Positions 1-8,609 of a DNA stretch of 64,000 nucleotides are shown piece after piece. The notes beneath the pieces were generated by a model. That model had not been told where the DNA came from, ran no database searches, and saw nothing but the letters and a program-made list of their open reading frames with translations. Source of the stretch: an uncultured Allomuricauda sp. (lineage in GTDB: Bacteria > Bacteroidota > Bacteroidia > Flavobacteriales > Flavobacteriaceae); assembly GCF_947499695.1 (NCBI RefSeq), contig NZ_CANMPQ010000001.1, positions 1,116,001-1,180,000 of the forward strand, read 5' to 3'. The position numbers were made by a program, and so were the translations under genes. The stretch's first letter is position 1, and the number at the start of each line of letters is the position of its first letter.

Positions 1-1
1 G

Positions 2-1588
2 GGTGACGGACCCTTAGCGGCGCTGGTCTTTATTTGTATAGCAAGTATTGTGATTTTCTTTTTAAAAAACCTGTTTCGCTATGCCGCCATGTATGTTCTG
101 GCTTATCTAAGAACAGGCATGGTCAAGGACATTCAAGACAAATTGTATATAAAGACTCTGGATTTGCCTTTGGGTTACTTTTCTGAAGCTCGAAAAGGAG
201 ATTTATTGGCAAGGATGACCTCCGACGTTAAGGAAGTAGAGAATTCGATTATCAATTCACTAGAAGCACTTGCAAGAGAACCAATTACTATTGTAATTGT
301 CTTGATTTCGATGCTAGCCATAAGTGCTCAGTTGACCCTATTTGTATTTATATTTCTTCCCATCGCTGGATTCTTAATTTCTATCGTTGGAAAGAAGCTG
401 AAGTCACAGTCCCTTGAAGCTCAAAAGGAAACAGGAGTTTTTCTATCCTTTATTGAAGAGACATTGGGAGGATTAAAAATTATCAAAGGGTTTAATGCCG
501 AGGACAGGTTAACGGAAAGATTTACCGAATCGACTTCCAGGTTCAAAAAAATTATGATTTCCGTTTTGCAACGCAAAGGTCTTGCCTCTCCTTTCAGCGA
601 ATTTTTAGGAGTAACTGTTGTGATTACTGTTCTATGGTATGGAGGAAGTTTGGTTTTGGGAAATCAAAGCACCCTTTCTCCTCAGGAGTTTATGGGTTAT
701 ATCGGGCTCTTTTATACCATTATCAATCCAGTGAAGGCCATTACCACGGTCAATTATAATATCAAAAAAGGGAATGCATCCGCCGAACGTATTTTTGATG
801 TTTTGGATACGGAAAATCCCATCTCGGACGCCGAAAACGCCATCGAAAAGGGTGATTTATCATCGGATATCTCTATCAAAGATGTTTCTTTTAAATATGA
901 AGATGATTATGTGCTTGAAAATTTCAATTTAGAAGTTAAAAAAGGACATACTGTAGCCTTGGTAGGGCAATCAGGAAGTGGAAAAAGTACTATTGCCAAT
1001 TTGGTGACCCGCTTTTATGATGTTGATGAAGGTGAAATTTCTATTGATGGCACCAATATCAAAGCTATAAGGAAAAAATCACTTCGTGGTTTAATGGGAT
1101 TGGTCACCCAAGACTCCATTTTGTTCAACGACACCGTTAAAAACAATATCGGATTAGGAAAGGAAAATGCCACAGATGATGAGATTATTGATGCAGCTAA
1201 AGTAGCCAACGCACATGATTTTATCATGGAACTTCCCAAGGGCTATAACACCAATATAGGTGATAGCGGAAATAAACTTAGTGGAGGGCAAAAACAGCGA
1301 CTTTCCATTGCCAGGGCAGTCCTTAAAAACCCTCCCATAATGATTTTGGACGAAGCCACTTCTGCCTTAGATACCGAAAGTGAACGTTTGGTTCAGGATG
1401 CGCTGGAAAAGATGATGCAAAACCGTACCTCCATCGTTATTGCGCATCGTCTGTCCACAATTCAAAATGCCGATTCCATTGTAGTTTTGAATAAAGGGAA
1501 GATTGTGGAGCAAGGCACTCATGACGAATTGATGAAATCCAAAAAAGGTTATAAAAAATTGGTCGAAATGCAATCATTGGGTTCTTAA
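2..1588 (+). CDS. ABC transporter, permease and ATPase (5' truncated)
   Basis: Inner-membrane exporter of the MsbA/multidrug half-transporter type, with a transmembrane domain followed by an ATPase domain on one chain. The frame is open to the window edge (first complete codon at 2), so the true start and the first membrane helix lie outside; a GTG at 50 is only an internal candidate. The last ~230 residues hold the nucleotide-binding domain: Walker A GQSGSGKST (about nt 965-991), signature LSGGQKQR (about 1276-1299), Walker B IMILDEATSALD (about 1339-1374) and the H-loop IAHRLST. The membrane part contains the usual coupling stretch with LARMTSDV. The substrate cannot be told; lipid A-core/lipid flipping or drug export are both possible for this family. 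It is followed after 73 bp by a sigma factor gene that is probably a separate unit. Confidence 0.95.
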   Translation, partial: GDGPLAALVFICIASIVIFFLKNLFRYAAMYVLAYLRTGMVKDIQDKLYIKTLDLPLGYFSEARKGDLLARMTSDVKEVENSIINSLEALAREPITIVIVLISMLAISAQLTLFVFIFLPIAGFLISIVGKKLKSQSLEAQKETGVFLSFIEETLGGLKIIKGFNAEDRLTERFTESTSRFKKIMISVLQRKGLASPFSEFLGVTVVITVLWYGGSLVLGNQSTLSPQEFMGYIGLFYTIINPVKAITTVNYNIKKGNASAERIFDVLDTENPISDAENAIEKGDLSSDISIKDVSFKYEDDYVLENFNLEVKKGHTVALVGQSGSGKSTIANLVTRFYDVDEGEISIDGTNIKAIRKKSLRGLMGLVTQDSILFNDTVKNNIGLGKENATDDEIIDAAKVANAHDFIMELPKGYNTNIGDSGNKLSGGQKQRLSIARAVLKNPPIMILDEATSALDTESERLVQDALEKMMQNRTSIVIAHRLSTIQNADSIVVLNKGKIVEQGTHDELMKSKKGYKKLVEMQSLGS

Positions 1589-1661
1589 CCTATCCCCTAT
1601 TTCATAAGCACATTAAACCTTTTTCTATTACCTTAGTCATAGCACCAAAATGTAGAAACAT

Positions 1662-2204
1662 TTGATTGCTGAGGAAACCTTAGTCAACGAGCTAAAACAA
1701 AAAGAAAGTCAAGCGCGAGCCTTTGAGGTATTGGTCAATACTTACAAAGAGCGTTTGTATTGGCATATTCGAAGAATTGTTTTGAATCATGATGATGCAG
1801 ATGATGTGCTGCAAAATACTTTTATCAAGGTATACCGCAACATTGAGGGTTTTAAAGGCGATAGTAAGCTATATTCATGGATGTATCGGATAGCCACCAA
1901 TGAATCACTGACCTTTTTGAAACAAAAATCAAAAAAGTTAGGCATAAGTGATGAGGAACTTAAAACCACAATGATTGAAAATTTGCAATCGGATGTGTAT
2001 TTTGAAGGAAGCGAAATCCAACTAAAATTGCAACAGGCAATGGCGACACTTCCAGACAAACAAAAATTAGTATTCACTATGAAATATTTTCAGGAAATGA
2101 AGTATGACGAAATTTCTGAAGTATTGGAGACATCGGTTGGAGCCCTAAAAGCTTCCTACCATTTGGCAGTAAAGAAAATTGAAACATATCTTAAGGCAGA
2201 TTAA
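1662..2204 (+). CDS. ECF-type RNA polymerase sigma factor
   Basis: A 180-residue sigma-70 family protein of the extracytoplasmic-function group. Region 2 lies at roughly residues 20-90 (DDADDVLQNTFIKVYRNIEG, then YSWMYRIATNE) and region 4 at roughly 120-175 (LPDKQKLVFTMKYFQEMKYD followed by the EVLETSVGALKASYH helix-turn-helix). The start is a TTG; the nearest upstream ATG (1650) is followed immediately by TAG, so TTG is the best available start. It heads a three-gene unit with a single-pass acidic membrane protein (34 bp downstream) and a small periplasmic protein overlapping that one. This order resembles flavobacterial sigma/anti-sigma/sensor modules, so the sigma factor is inferred to be held by the membrane protein until an envelope signal arrives. 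Confidence 0.93.
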   Translation: MIAEETLVNELKQKESQARAFEVLVNTYKERLYWHIRRIVLNHDDADDVLQNTFIKVYRNIEGFKGDSKLYSWMYRIATNESLTFLKQKSKKLGISDEELKTTMIENLQSDVYFEGSEIQLKLQQAMATLPDKQKLVFTMKYFQEMKYDEISEVLETSVGALKASYHLAVKKIETYLKAD

Positions 2205-2238
2205 ACCTTTATTGGGTTTGATTGTCTAACCAAAAAAG

Positions 2239-2769
2239 ATGGGAAAGGACAAGGAAAATAATTTTAAGACCCCGGAGGGCTATTTTGATAGTTTTCATGA
2301 CCGGCTCATGGATAAAATCAAACAGCAAGAAGGTGAAATGGAAGACTCCATAATTCCAAAATCGGATGGTTTTACCACACCCGAAGGGTATTTTGAGCAT
2401 CTTCCAGAAAAAGTATTGTCCAAGCTTGACTTTAAGGAACCCAAGGTCATTCAACTAAAATCTTATAAAAAATTCTACTACAGCGCAGCTGCAATTGCTG
2501 CTGTGTTTCTCCTAATTTTTGGGCTTAACTGGAAAACAACTACCCCCGTAACGTTTGAAGATTTGGCTTCGGCCGAAATAGACGCGTATTTTGAAAATAC
2601 GGAGCTAGACTTAAGTTCATACGAATTAGCCGAAGTTGTAGTGATTGATGAACTTAGCATAGATGATGTGTTGGAAAATCAATTGGAAGAAGATAACATC
2701 TTGGAATATTTAGATGAAAATGTTGAGGATATTGAAGATTTAAATTTAGATTACGATGATTATGAATAA
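2239..2769 (+). CDS. Anti-sigma-like single-pass membrane protein
   Basis: A 176-residue protein with no enzymatic motif that I recognise. The cytoplasmic N-terminus carries two copies of a TPEGYF motif (about residues 11-16 and 47-52), each followed by a helix (SFHDRLMDKI and HLPEKVLSKL). One hydrophobic segment follows at about residues 80-96 (FYYSAAAIAAVFLLIFGL), then a strongly acidic tail (EDIEDLNLDYDDYE). The position right after an ECF sigma gene and the topology (soluble N-terminus, one membrane span, exported tail) suggest an anti-sigma factor in which the duplicated TPEGYF segment would contact sigma; this is inference from context. The 3' end overlaps the next gene by 14 bp, which suggests coupled translation. 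Confidence 0.85.
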   Translation: MGKDKENNFKTPEGYFDSFHDRLMDKIKQQEGEMEDSIIPKSDGFTTPEGYFEHLPEKVLSKLDFKEPKVIQLKSYKKFYYSAAAIAAVFLLIFGLNWKTTTPVTFEDLASAEIDAYFENTELDLSSYELAEVVVIDELSIDDVLENQLEEDNILEYLDENVEDIEDLNLDYDDYE

Positions 2770-3202
2770 AAAGCTACTCATACTGCTGTTGTGTTTCATG
2801 GGGACTTCTTGGTTTTATGCCCAAGGTCCCGCCAGAGATCGCATTAAAACCCTAAAAGTGGCCTTTATTACCGAAAGAGTTGGGCTCACTTCAAAGGAAG
2901 CACAAGCTTTTTGGCCCGTTTATAACGAATACGAGGAGGCATTGGAAGCGATTCGACGAAGAGAACGAATAGAACTCAGGTCTCAAATAAGCATGCTACA
3001 GGATTTATCCAGTTCGGAATCTTCGACGCTCTTGGATAAGTTCATGGCTATTCAAAAAGAAAAGTATTTAGCACAGCAAGACTTTATTTCCGAGATAAGG
3101 ACGGTTATTTCACCCAAAAAGACATTATTACTCTTAAAAGCCGAAGAAGACTTTAAAAAGCGGCTATTGCAACAAATGCGCAAACGAAGAGGTGGCGGAT
3201 AG
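2756..3202 (+). CDS. Small periplasmic Spy/CpxP-like protein of the sigma operon
   Basis: A 148-residue exported protein with a signal peptide (KKLLILLLCFMGTSWFYAQ) and a mostly helical mature part. The segment GLTSKEAQAFWPVYNEYEEA resembles the LTxxQ-type helical repeats of Spy/CpxP periplasmic chaperone-sensors. The C-terminus is basic and ends in RKRRGGG. Two in-frame ATGs exist (2756 and 2762); the second gives the more typical MNKK start. It overlaps the anti-sigma-like gene, and a strong hairpin terminator follows. Products like this are often named 'sensor of ECF-type sigma factor' in flavobacteria; the sensing role is inferred from the operon. Confidence 0.87.
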   Translation: MIMNKKLLILLLCFMGTSWFYAQGPARDRIKTLKVAFITERVGLTSKEAQAFWPVYNEYEEALEAIRRRERIELRSQISMLQDLSSSESSTLLDKFMAIQKEKYLAQQDFISEIRTVISPKKTLLLLKAEEDFKKRLLQQMRKRRGGG

Positions 3203-3225
3203 CCCTTATTTCGACAAAATACACT

Positions 3226-3251
3226 AAAAGGAGCCAATTGGCTCCTTTTTT
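3226..3251 (+). terminator. Rho-independent terminator after the sigma operon
   Basis: Perfect inverted repeat with arms AAAAGGAGCC and GGCTCCTTTT around AATT, running into a T tract, 24 bp after the stop codon. Confidence 0.85.
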
Positions 3252-3309
3252 CATTAAACCTTAGGGCAAATCCATGGTCAAAGAACTATAAACCATAAAA
3301 ATCTACGTT

Positions 3310-3660
3310 ATGAAAAATTTAAAAACAATGTTGTTCACCATAGCATTATTGGGAAGTATGTTGGCCGCAAGCGCGCAAAGTACAGTAGTCCGTGTTTATC
3401 CAAAACACGGTACCGTGGTCGCCAAGGTCACTAAACCAAAGGTTATCGTCCATAAAAAGACCAATTTCTACTTTGCAGATGGAGTCTGGTATAAGGCCCG
3501 AGGAAAAAAATACATTGTATGTGCAGCCCCAAGAGGTGTAAAAGTTAGAAGATTGCCAAGAGCACGAAAAGTGGTTGTAGTCAACGGAAGAAAATTATAC
3601 AAATACCGAGGTATTTGGTATAAAAAAACCGGCAGACACTATGTGGTAGTGAATGTTTAG
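3310..3660 (+). CDS. Small basic secreted protein (DUF6515-like)
   Basis: A 116-residue exported protein: signal peptide MKNLKTMLFTIALLGSMLAA with cleavage near SAQ, then a very basic beta-rich mature region. Two related segments are visible, YFADGVWYKARGKKYIV and LYKYRGIWYKKTGRHYVVV, a repeated x-G-x-W-Y-K-x-x-G-x-x-Y-V-V pattern like that of DUF6515 proteins. No enzymatic motif is seen. It stands alone between two terminators. The high Lys/Arg content suggests binding to an anionic surface polymer, which is a guess. Function unknown. Confidence 0.85.
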   Translation: MKNLKTMLFTIALLGSMLAASAQSTVVRVYPKHGTVVAKVTKPKVIVHKKTNFYFADGVWYKARGKKYIVCAAPRGVKVRRLPRARKVVVVNGRKLYKYRGIWYKKTGRHYVVVNV

Positions 3661-3683
3661 TTGGTTTAGGTTAGTTGTTAGTC

Positions 3684-3713
3684 AAAAAGAGCGGTAAATA
3701 CCGCTCTTTTTTT
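3684..3713. terminator. Bidirectional terminator between convergent genes
   Basis: Arms AAAAAGAGCGGTA and TACCGCTCTTTTT make a strong hairpin with an A run on one side and a T run on the other. It can stop both the small secreted-protein gene on + and the plug/TPR gene on -, whose stop codon starts at 3712. Confidence 0.85.
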
Positions 3714-5442
3714 ATTTTCCTTCGAACTCGGCTTCTAAAGGACTATTCATGAATGAGGCCAGCTTATAATTATCTTCTTTGTTTTCTAGTCGAAATAGTT
3801 TCATCATCCTATTCTCAAAAGCTGTTCCAAAATTTGTCCATAAGGTCACCTTTAAATATGTTGGCACTGTTGTCTTGTTTCCAAAATATTTAAGGTTGAC
3901 CTGCCAATTTCCCTGTAAATCACTGTCCAGAAAAAATTGCTCGGATGAATATCCCCGTAACTTCTCATCTTGTATTCTTTCTTTATCCGAAGTGTTCTCA
4001 TGGGTCCAGGTAAAGTATCTTTTTTTAGGGTTTACAAACTGTACTTCGAACTCAGCCTCTCCGTGCGACCATTCAAACAGCAGTCGGGTTCCATTTGGCA
4101 CTTTTCCAATCGTGTTCTTTTGGTTTTCCATCCCAAGTTCGGCAACGTTATTTTTCAATAGTGCATTCAATTCCGTGAGCATTATAAAATCGATACCCTC
4201 CCTATTTTCCGAAGTCTCCTTATCAAATCTTGGGAAACCTTCTTTATTCATATAAAATCGCAATGCGGTTTTAGCATCTCCTGTTTGCTGATATGCGTTG
4301 GCAACATCTCTATAGGATTGCTCATAATTCGGTCTAATCTTAAATAGCTGTTGATAGACATCCAGAGCGGAATCATATTGCTTAGAATCCTCCAGAACGT
4401 AGGCCAGTGACTTCATAATAACCGGATTGTTACCATGTTTGTTCAAAAGCAGTTCTAGAACTTCTTCCTTTGCTGATTGCTGTGGCCATCTCTTTTGGAA
4501 ATAGGTGTATGCTTGGAGATACGAATACCCTGATGTTTCCGATGAAGACTTTAAAATTTCCAATCTGCTTAAGGCATCTTCCAAAGTGTTTATATTGGTG
4601 AATTCTCCAAACAGTTCGGATTCATTGTAGTCCACTACATCGGTATCATTGAATAATCGAATGCCTAATTTGGCAGCAGCAGATTTTTTACGCAGTGCTT
4701 CTCCTCTTTTTGTATTTATTACAACTACCCCACCGGCACCTCGGGTTCCGTAACGTAAAGTACCTCCAGTTCCTGAAATCAAAGCAAGTCGATCAATTTC
4801 AGTAACCGGTATAAAAGGAAGGTCGGTAGTTGGCACTCCATCAATTTCAAATAAAAGCGGAACATTACCATTTAAAGTTCTGGTCCTATTTAAGTAGGCT
4901 TTCCTGAATCCAACCGCTGACGGATCGGATAAAAAGTAAATACCCGGAAGCCTTGCCTGCAGTATGTCCAATACATTGACAAATCCAAGACTAAAGTCAT
5001 CCCCATTCATAACACGCATAGTAAAACCTACCCTATCCGCATCAAGAATACCGTAATACGTTCGTATCAATTTTTTATTGGAAGCAAATTCTTTTTCTAA
5101 ATCTTTTTGCGACTTTGTTCCTCGTTTTCTTACTATTACCTCTTCTAAACGTTCTGTTTTGGGTTTCATATCAATATTCAGCAAGGATGTGACATCTTCT
5201 GTAATAATCTCAACGGGTTCCATTCCCAAGCGATTAAATACAATGACATCCCCAGGTTGAGCCTGAATATTATATCTTCCTTCCGCATCAGTCTCCGTGC
5301 TTTCTGAAGTTCCTTTTACCTGCACACTTACCTCACTTAGTGTTTTTGAACCTTCGCTTATTGTTCCATGGATGTGCAACGGATTTTCCTGTGATAAAGC
5401 AAAGAATGGGACAATTAGAAATAGTAGTAGTAAATTTTTCAT
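3712..5442 (-). CDS. CarboxypepD_reg / TonB-plug / TPR protein without a beta-barrel
   Basis: A 576-residue exported protein. I take the ATG at 5442 (MKNLLLLFLIVPFFALSQ signal peptide); a longer frame from 5496 would bury this signal. Domains in order: CarboxypepD_reg-like beta sandwich (about 22-95, with TDAEGRYNIQA), a TonB-dependent receptor plug (about 150-245, with FEIDGVPTTDLP and GTGGTLRYGTRGAGGVVVIN), TPR-type helices (about 300-410, ALDVYQQLFKIRPNYEQSYR) and a C-terminal beta-rich region. No 22-strand barrel follows the plug, so it cannot be a classic transporter; such proteins may act as an outer-membrane or periplasmic partner or peptidase-associated scaffold. It converges on the + strand gene across a shared terminator. 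Confidence 0.9.
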   Translation of the reverse strand: MKNLLLLFLIVPFFALSQENPLHIHGTISEGSKTLSEVSVQVKGTSESTETDAEGRYNIQAQPGDVIVFNRLGMEPVEIITEDVTSLLNIDMKPKTERLEEVIVRKRGTKSQKDLEKEFASNKKLIRTYYGILDADRVGFTMRVMNGDDFSLGFVNVLDILQARLPGIYFLSDPSAVGFRKAYLNRTRTLNGNVPLLFEIDGVPTTDLPFIPVTEIDRLALISGTGGTLRYGTRGAGGVVVINTKRGEALRKKSAAAKLGIRLFNDTDVVDYNESELFGEFTNINTLEDALSRLEILKSSSETSGYSYLQAYTYFQKRWPQQSAKEEVLELLLNKHGNNPVIMKSLAYVLEDSKQYDSALDVYQQLFKIRPNYEQSYRDVANAYQQTGDAKTALRFYMNKEGFPRFDKETSENREGIDFIMLTELNALLKNNVAELGMENQKNTIGKVPNGTRLLFEWSHGEAEFEVQFVNPKKRYFTWTHENTSDKERIQDEKLRGYSSEQFFLDSDLQGNWQVNLKYFGNKTTVPTYLKVTLWTNFGTAFENRMMKLFRLENKEDNYKLASFMNSPLEAEFEGK

Positions 5443-5594
5443 AACGCAATAGATTGTTTGTTGAACATGCATAAATAGCATCAAAAATCGAGCCATATAA
5501 AGCTAGTAATTAAGAGGTTATTCTGGAAACCTAAAAGGTTAATTTTCAGATAAAACTCCATTCTTTTGTATCAGACAGATCGTATTAGAAACCA

Positions 5595-5602
5595 TACCTT
5601 TG
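5595..5602 (+). promoter_or_regulatory. -7 box of the methyltransferase gene
   Basis: TACCTTTG fits the Bacteroidota TAnnTTTG consensus exactly and lies 20 bp before the start codon. A TTTG at 5565-5568 could serve as the -33 element, though the 26-nt spacer is longer than usual. Confidence 0.5.
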
Positions 5603-5621
5603 CAATCCTTAATTTTTTCGA

Positions 5622-6836
5622 ATGCGTTTACATAGAAATCTGGTTTTTGCGGTTATTGATGCACTACATCTTATTTTCAATGAAAAAGAATATGCGGATA
5701 AAGTCATTGAAAAAGTACTTCGGTACGATAAACGCTGGGGAGCTCGTGATAGAGGTTTTATCGCGGAAACCACCTATGATATTGTGCGTTGGAAACGCTT
5801 GTATGCCGAAATAGCCGAGGTTAACGAACCGTATTCACGACAACATTTGTTTCGCATGTTTGCCGTTTGGTGTGTACTTAGAGGTATCCGATTACCAGAT
5901 TGGAAGCAATTGGAGGAAACTCCGGAGCGCCGTATCAAAGGAAAGTTTGATGAACTATCAAAAATCAGAAAATTCAGGGAATCTATTCCCGATTGGCTCG
6001 ACCAACTAGGAGAAAAATCTTTGGGAGATAAACTTTGGACCAAGGAAATTGCTGCATTGAATAAGCAAGCCGAAGTAATTCTGAGGGTCAATACTTTAAA
6101 AATCCAAAAAAATCAACTTCAAGCTTTACTTGCCAAGAACGAAATTGAGACTATTGAAGTTGAAGACCATCCTGATGCTTTAAAGTTGAAGGAACGTAAA
6201 AATGTTTTCACAACTGAGGCTTTTAAAAATGGTTTTTTTGAGGTACAAGATGCTTCATCACAATTGGTAGCGCCATTTTTGGAAGTAAAACCAGGCCAAC
6301 GCGTTGTAGATGCCTGCGCCGGTGCAGGGGGAAAAACCTTGCATTTAGCATCCCAAATGAACAATAAAGGACAGCTCATAGCTTTGGACATCTATGAAAG
6401 TAAACTAAAGAAGTTAAAGAAGCGAACAAGAAGAAACGGAGTCCATAATGTCGAAACTCGTGTAATCGATTCAACTAAAGTGATCAAAAAATTGCACAAT
6501 AGTGCTGACCGACTTTTGCTGGATGCCCCATGCTCTGGTTTAGGAGTTATACGAAGAAACCCAGATTCTAAATGGAAATTAGAACCTGAATTTGTGGACC
6601 GAATTATGGGCGTACAACAAGATATTCTTCAAAACTATAGCAGAATGGTTAAAAAAGGTGGTCAAATGGTTTATGCCACTTGTTCTATACTGCCCCAAGA
6701 AAATTCCGATCAAGTTCACTCCTTTTTAGCATCCGAAAATGGAAAAGACTTTGAGTTTGTTCAGGATCAAAACATTTACGCTTCTAAAAGCGGCTATGAC
6801 GGGTTTTACATGGCACTTTTAAAAAGAAATAAATAG
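5622..6836 (+). CDS. RsmB-family rRNA (cytosine-5)-methyltransferase
   Basis: A 404-residue SAM-dependent methyltransferase of the RsmB/NOP2 group, expected to make m5C in 16S rRNA. The N-terminal ~130 residues are helical and NusB-like (starts MRLHRNLVFAVIDALHLIF). The catalytic domain shows motif I DACAGAGGKTLHLAS (about 227-241), LLLDAPCSGLGVIRRNP with the motif IV cysteine, and YATCSILPQEN with the motif VI cysteine: both cysteines needed for m5C chemistry are present. Length is normal for the family. A TAnnTTTG box precedes it. The gene converges with the M20 amidohydrolase gene with only 4 bp between stop codons and no visible terminator. Confidence 0.94.
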   Translation: MRLHRNLVFAVIDALHLIFNEKEYADKVIEKVLRYDKRWGARDRGFIAETTYDIVRWKRLYAEIAEVNEPYSRQHLFRMFAVWCVLRGIRLPDWKQLEETPERRIKGKFDELSKIRKFRESIPDWLDQLGEKSLGDKLWTKEIAALNKQAEVILRVNTLKIQKNQLQALLAKNEIETIEVEDHPDALKLKERKNVFTTEAFKNGFFEVQDASSQLVAPFLEVKPGQRVVDACAGAGGKTLHLASQMNNKGQLIALDIYESKLKKLKKRTRRNGVHNVETRVIDSTKVIKKLHNSADRLLLDAPCSGLGVIRRNPDSKWKLEPEFVDRIMGVQQDILQNYSRMVKKGGQMVYATCSILPQENSDQVHSFLASENGKDFEFVQDQNIYASKSGYDGFYMALLKRNK

Positions 6837-6840
6837 CCAT

Positions 6841-8445
6841 CTACTTCTTTAAGGTCGGATATTCCACACCTAACTGCTCCAAATACGAATCGTATTTGGT
6901 TTCATCATAGTAAAATTTTTCAAGTGCTGTTCTAAACTGGTCTTGTTTGTCTTTGTTCAGATAAATAGGTGGCATGTCGTCTTCAGAAATCATGGGCTCA
7001 AACTTGGTTTCCTTCGTCTGCTCATTATTGAAATAATCCCAAGCTTGTTTCAGCAATTCAGGTCTGAGTAAAAAGTCAATAAGCGTCATCGCCTCCGCTT
7101 TGGCACCAGCCACCACTCCTTTATGAGCAATTGGTGTAGCCATAGCAATGGCATTACTCCAATGGTGGCCTTGAAGACCTGGAATATTTGATGGAAACCG
7201 CATGGTGACAGTGGGAACTTTCCAAGAAATATCACCAATATCGTCAGATCCCCCGCTTATGGGATCCACCACAGGTAAACCAATGGTATCCAACTTAACC
7301 GCCAATCCTTCTGTTTTTTTAGAGTTTACTTCGGTTTGCACTGCTTTAGCCAGTGTTTGGTCTGCTTCCGACCATTTGGGAAGTCCTACTTTTTTGATGT
7401 TCGCATACATGGTTTCAGCAATTACTTTATTAAAATGTCTTGGCCATGCAGCCCCTAAAACTTTGGATTTCATGGTTGTACCAGTCATCAGCGCTGCTCC
7501 TTTCGCCATATCATTGGCAGTAGCATACATTTCCATAATGCCATCGTACTTAATATCCCTGAAGTAAAACCAAATAGAGGCCTTTGAAGGCACCACATTG
7601 GGTTGGTCACCTGCATCCGTAAAGATAGAATGGGAACGACGTAAGGGGTGTAAATGTTCTCTCTTATAGTTCCAACCAATATTCATAAGCTCAGCAGCAT
7701 CCAGAGCACTTCTACCCCGCCACGGAGAACCAGCAGAATGGGCAGCTTCACCTTCAAACGAATATTCAACGGAAATAAGCCCAGTGCCACGCGCAGGTCC
7801 GTAGCTTACGCTCAAATTATTACTCACATGTGTGAAAATGCACATATCAATTTTATCAAAAAGACCATCTCGGACATACCAGGCCTTTGCCGCAACCAAC
7901 TCCTCAGCAATCCCTGGCCAAACAACAAGTGTACCTCCAATTTGTTCACGCTCCATAATTTTTTTCACTGCAAGGACTGCAGAAATGTTCAGAGGAATGC
8001 CTGAATTATGTCCTTCACCATGACCAGGTGCGCCATCTACCATTGGTTTATGATAAGCAACTCCAGGATACTGCGATGCTTTTGGTATACAATCTACATC
8101 ACTCCCAATGGCAATTACAGGACCTTCACCATTGTTCCAAGTCGCGAACCAAGCTGTAGGAATTCCTGAAATCGAATGTTCAATAGTAAATCCATTGTCA
8201 TTAAGAATACCGGTTAGATATTTAGAACTTTCCACTTCCTGGAAACCTAATTCAGCAAAACTGAATATCTTATCCACCATGACCTGGGCTTGTTTTTTAT
8301 CCGCTTCCACAAGGGCTGCAACCTCAGCCTTCAATTTGGCGATTTTAGATTTGGAATATTTCTTCTGGGCGTTGACCAATGGTATACACATTGAAAAAAG
8401 TAATGCAACAAGTAAACCAGTTCGAATGGAATAATTTCTTTTCAT
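6841..8445 (-). CDS. Exported M20-family amidohydrolase (AbgB-like)
   Basis: A 534-residue zinc hydrolase of the M20 / p-aminobenzoyl-glutamate hydrolase subunit B type, which cleaves amide bonds of N-acyl amino acids. The start at 8445 gives a clean signal peptide (MKRNYSIRTGLLVALLFSMC...VNAQ); an upstream in-frame ATG at 8472 would mask it. Metal-site segments visible are SDVDCIPKASQYPG, GHGEGHNSGIP, WPGIAEELVAAKAWYV and ISGGSDDIGDISW. Where AbgB-like enzymes usually have GHGCGH this one reads GHGEGH. A C-terminal extension of ~60 residues (ISEDDMPPIYLNKDKQ onward) follows the catalytic core. It is divergent from the AraC gene. The substrate is unknown; periplasmic peptide or amide scavenging is likely. 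Confidence 0.92.
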   Translation of the reverse strand: MKRNYSIRTGLLVALLFSMCIPLVNAQKKYSKSKIAKLKAEVAALVEADKKQAQVMVDKIFSFAELGFQEVESSKYLTGILNDNGFTIEHSISGIPTAWFATWNNGEGPVIAIGSDVDCIPKASQYPGVAYHKPMVDGAPGHGEGHNSGIPLNISAVLAVKKIMEREQIGGTLVVWPGIAEELVAAKAWYVRDGLFDKIDMCIFTHVSNNLSVSYGPARGTGLISVEYSFEGEAAHSAGSPWRGRSALDAAELMNIGWNYKREHLHPLRRSHSIFTDAGDQPNVVPSKASIWFYFRDIKYDGIMEMYATANDMAKGAALMTGTTMKSKVLGAAWPRHFNKVIAETMYANIKKVGLPKWSEADQTLAKAVQTEVNSKKTEGLAVKLDTIGLPVVDPISGGSDDIGDISWKVPTVTMRFPSNIPGLQGHHWSNAIAMATPIAHKGVVAGAKAEAMTLIDFLLRPELLKQAWDYFNNEQTKETKFEPMISEDDMPPIYLNKDKQDQFRTALEKFYYDETKYDSYLEQLGVEYPTLKK

Positions 8446-8609
8446 TGGGTTGGATTTTGAATTAGCTAACAATCCTTCTAAAATACTAAATATTGGAAAG
8501 GAATCTACAAGGTTCGATTGCTTAATCTGATATAAAAACGAATAGTCATTCTTTCAAAAGATACAAGTGCCTCCAGAAAGGTATTATTTGATTTTCATAA
8601 ATTTATTGC

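Noticed and set aside
3779..4255. 158-codon plus-strand ORF inside the plug/TPR gene
   Set aside because: Rich in Phe, Ser and Cys without a domain; lies wholly opposite a well-supported coding region.
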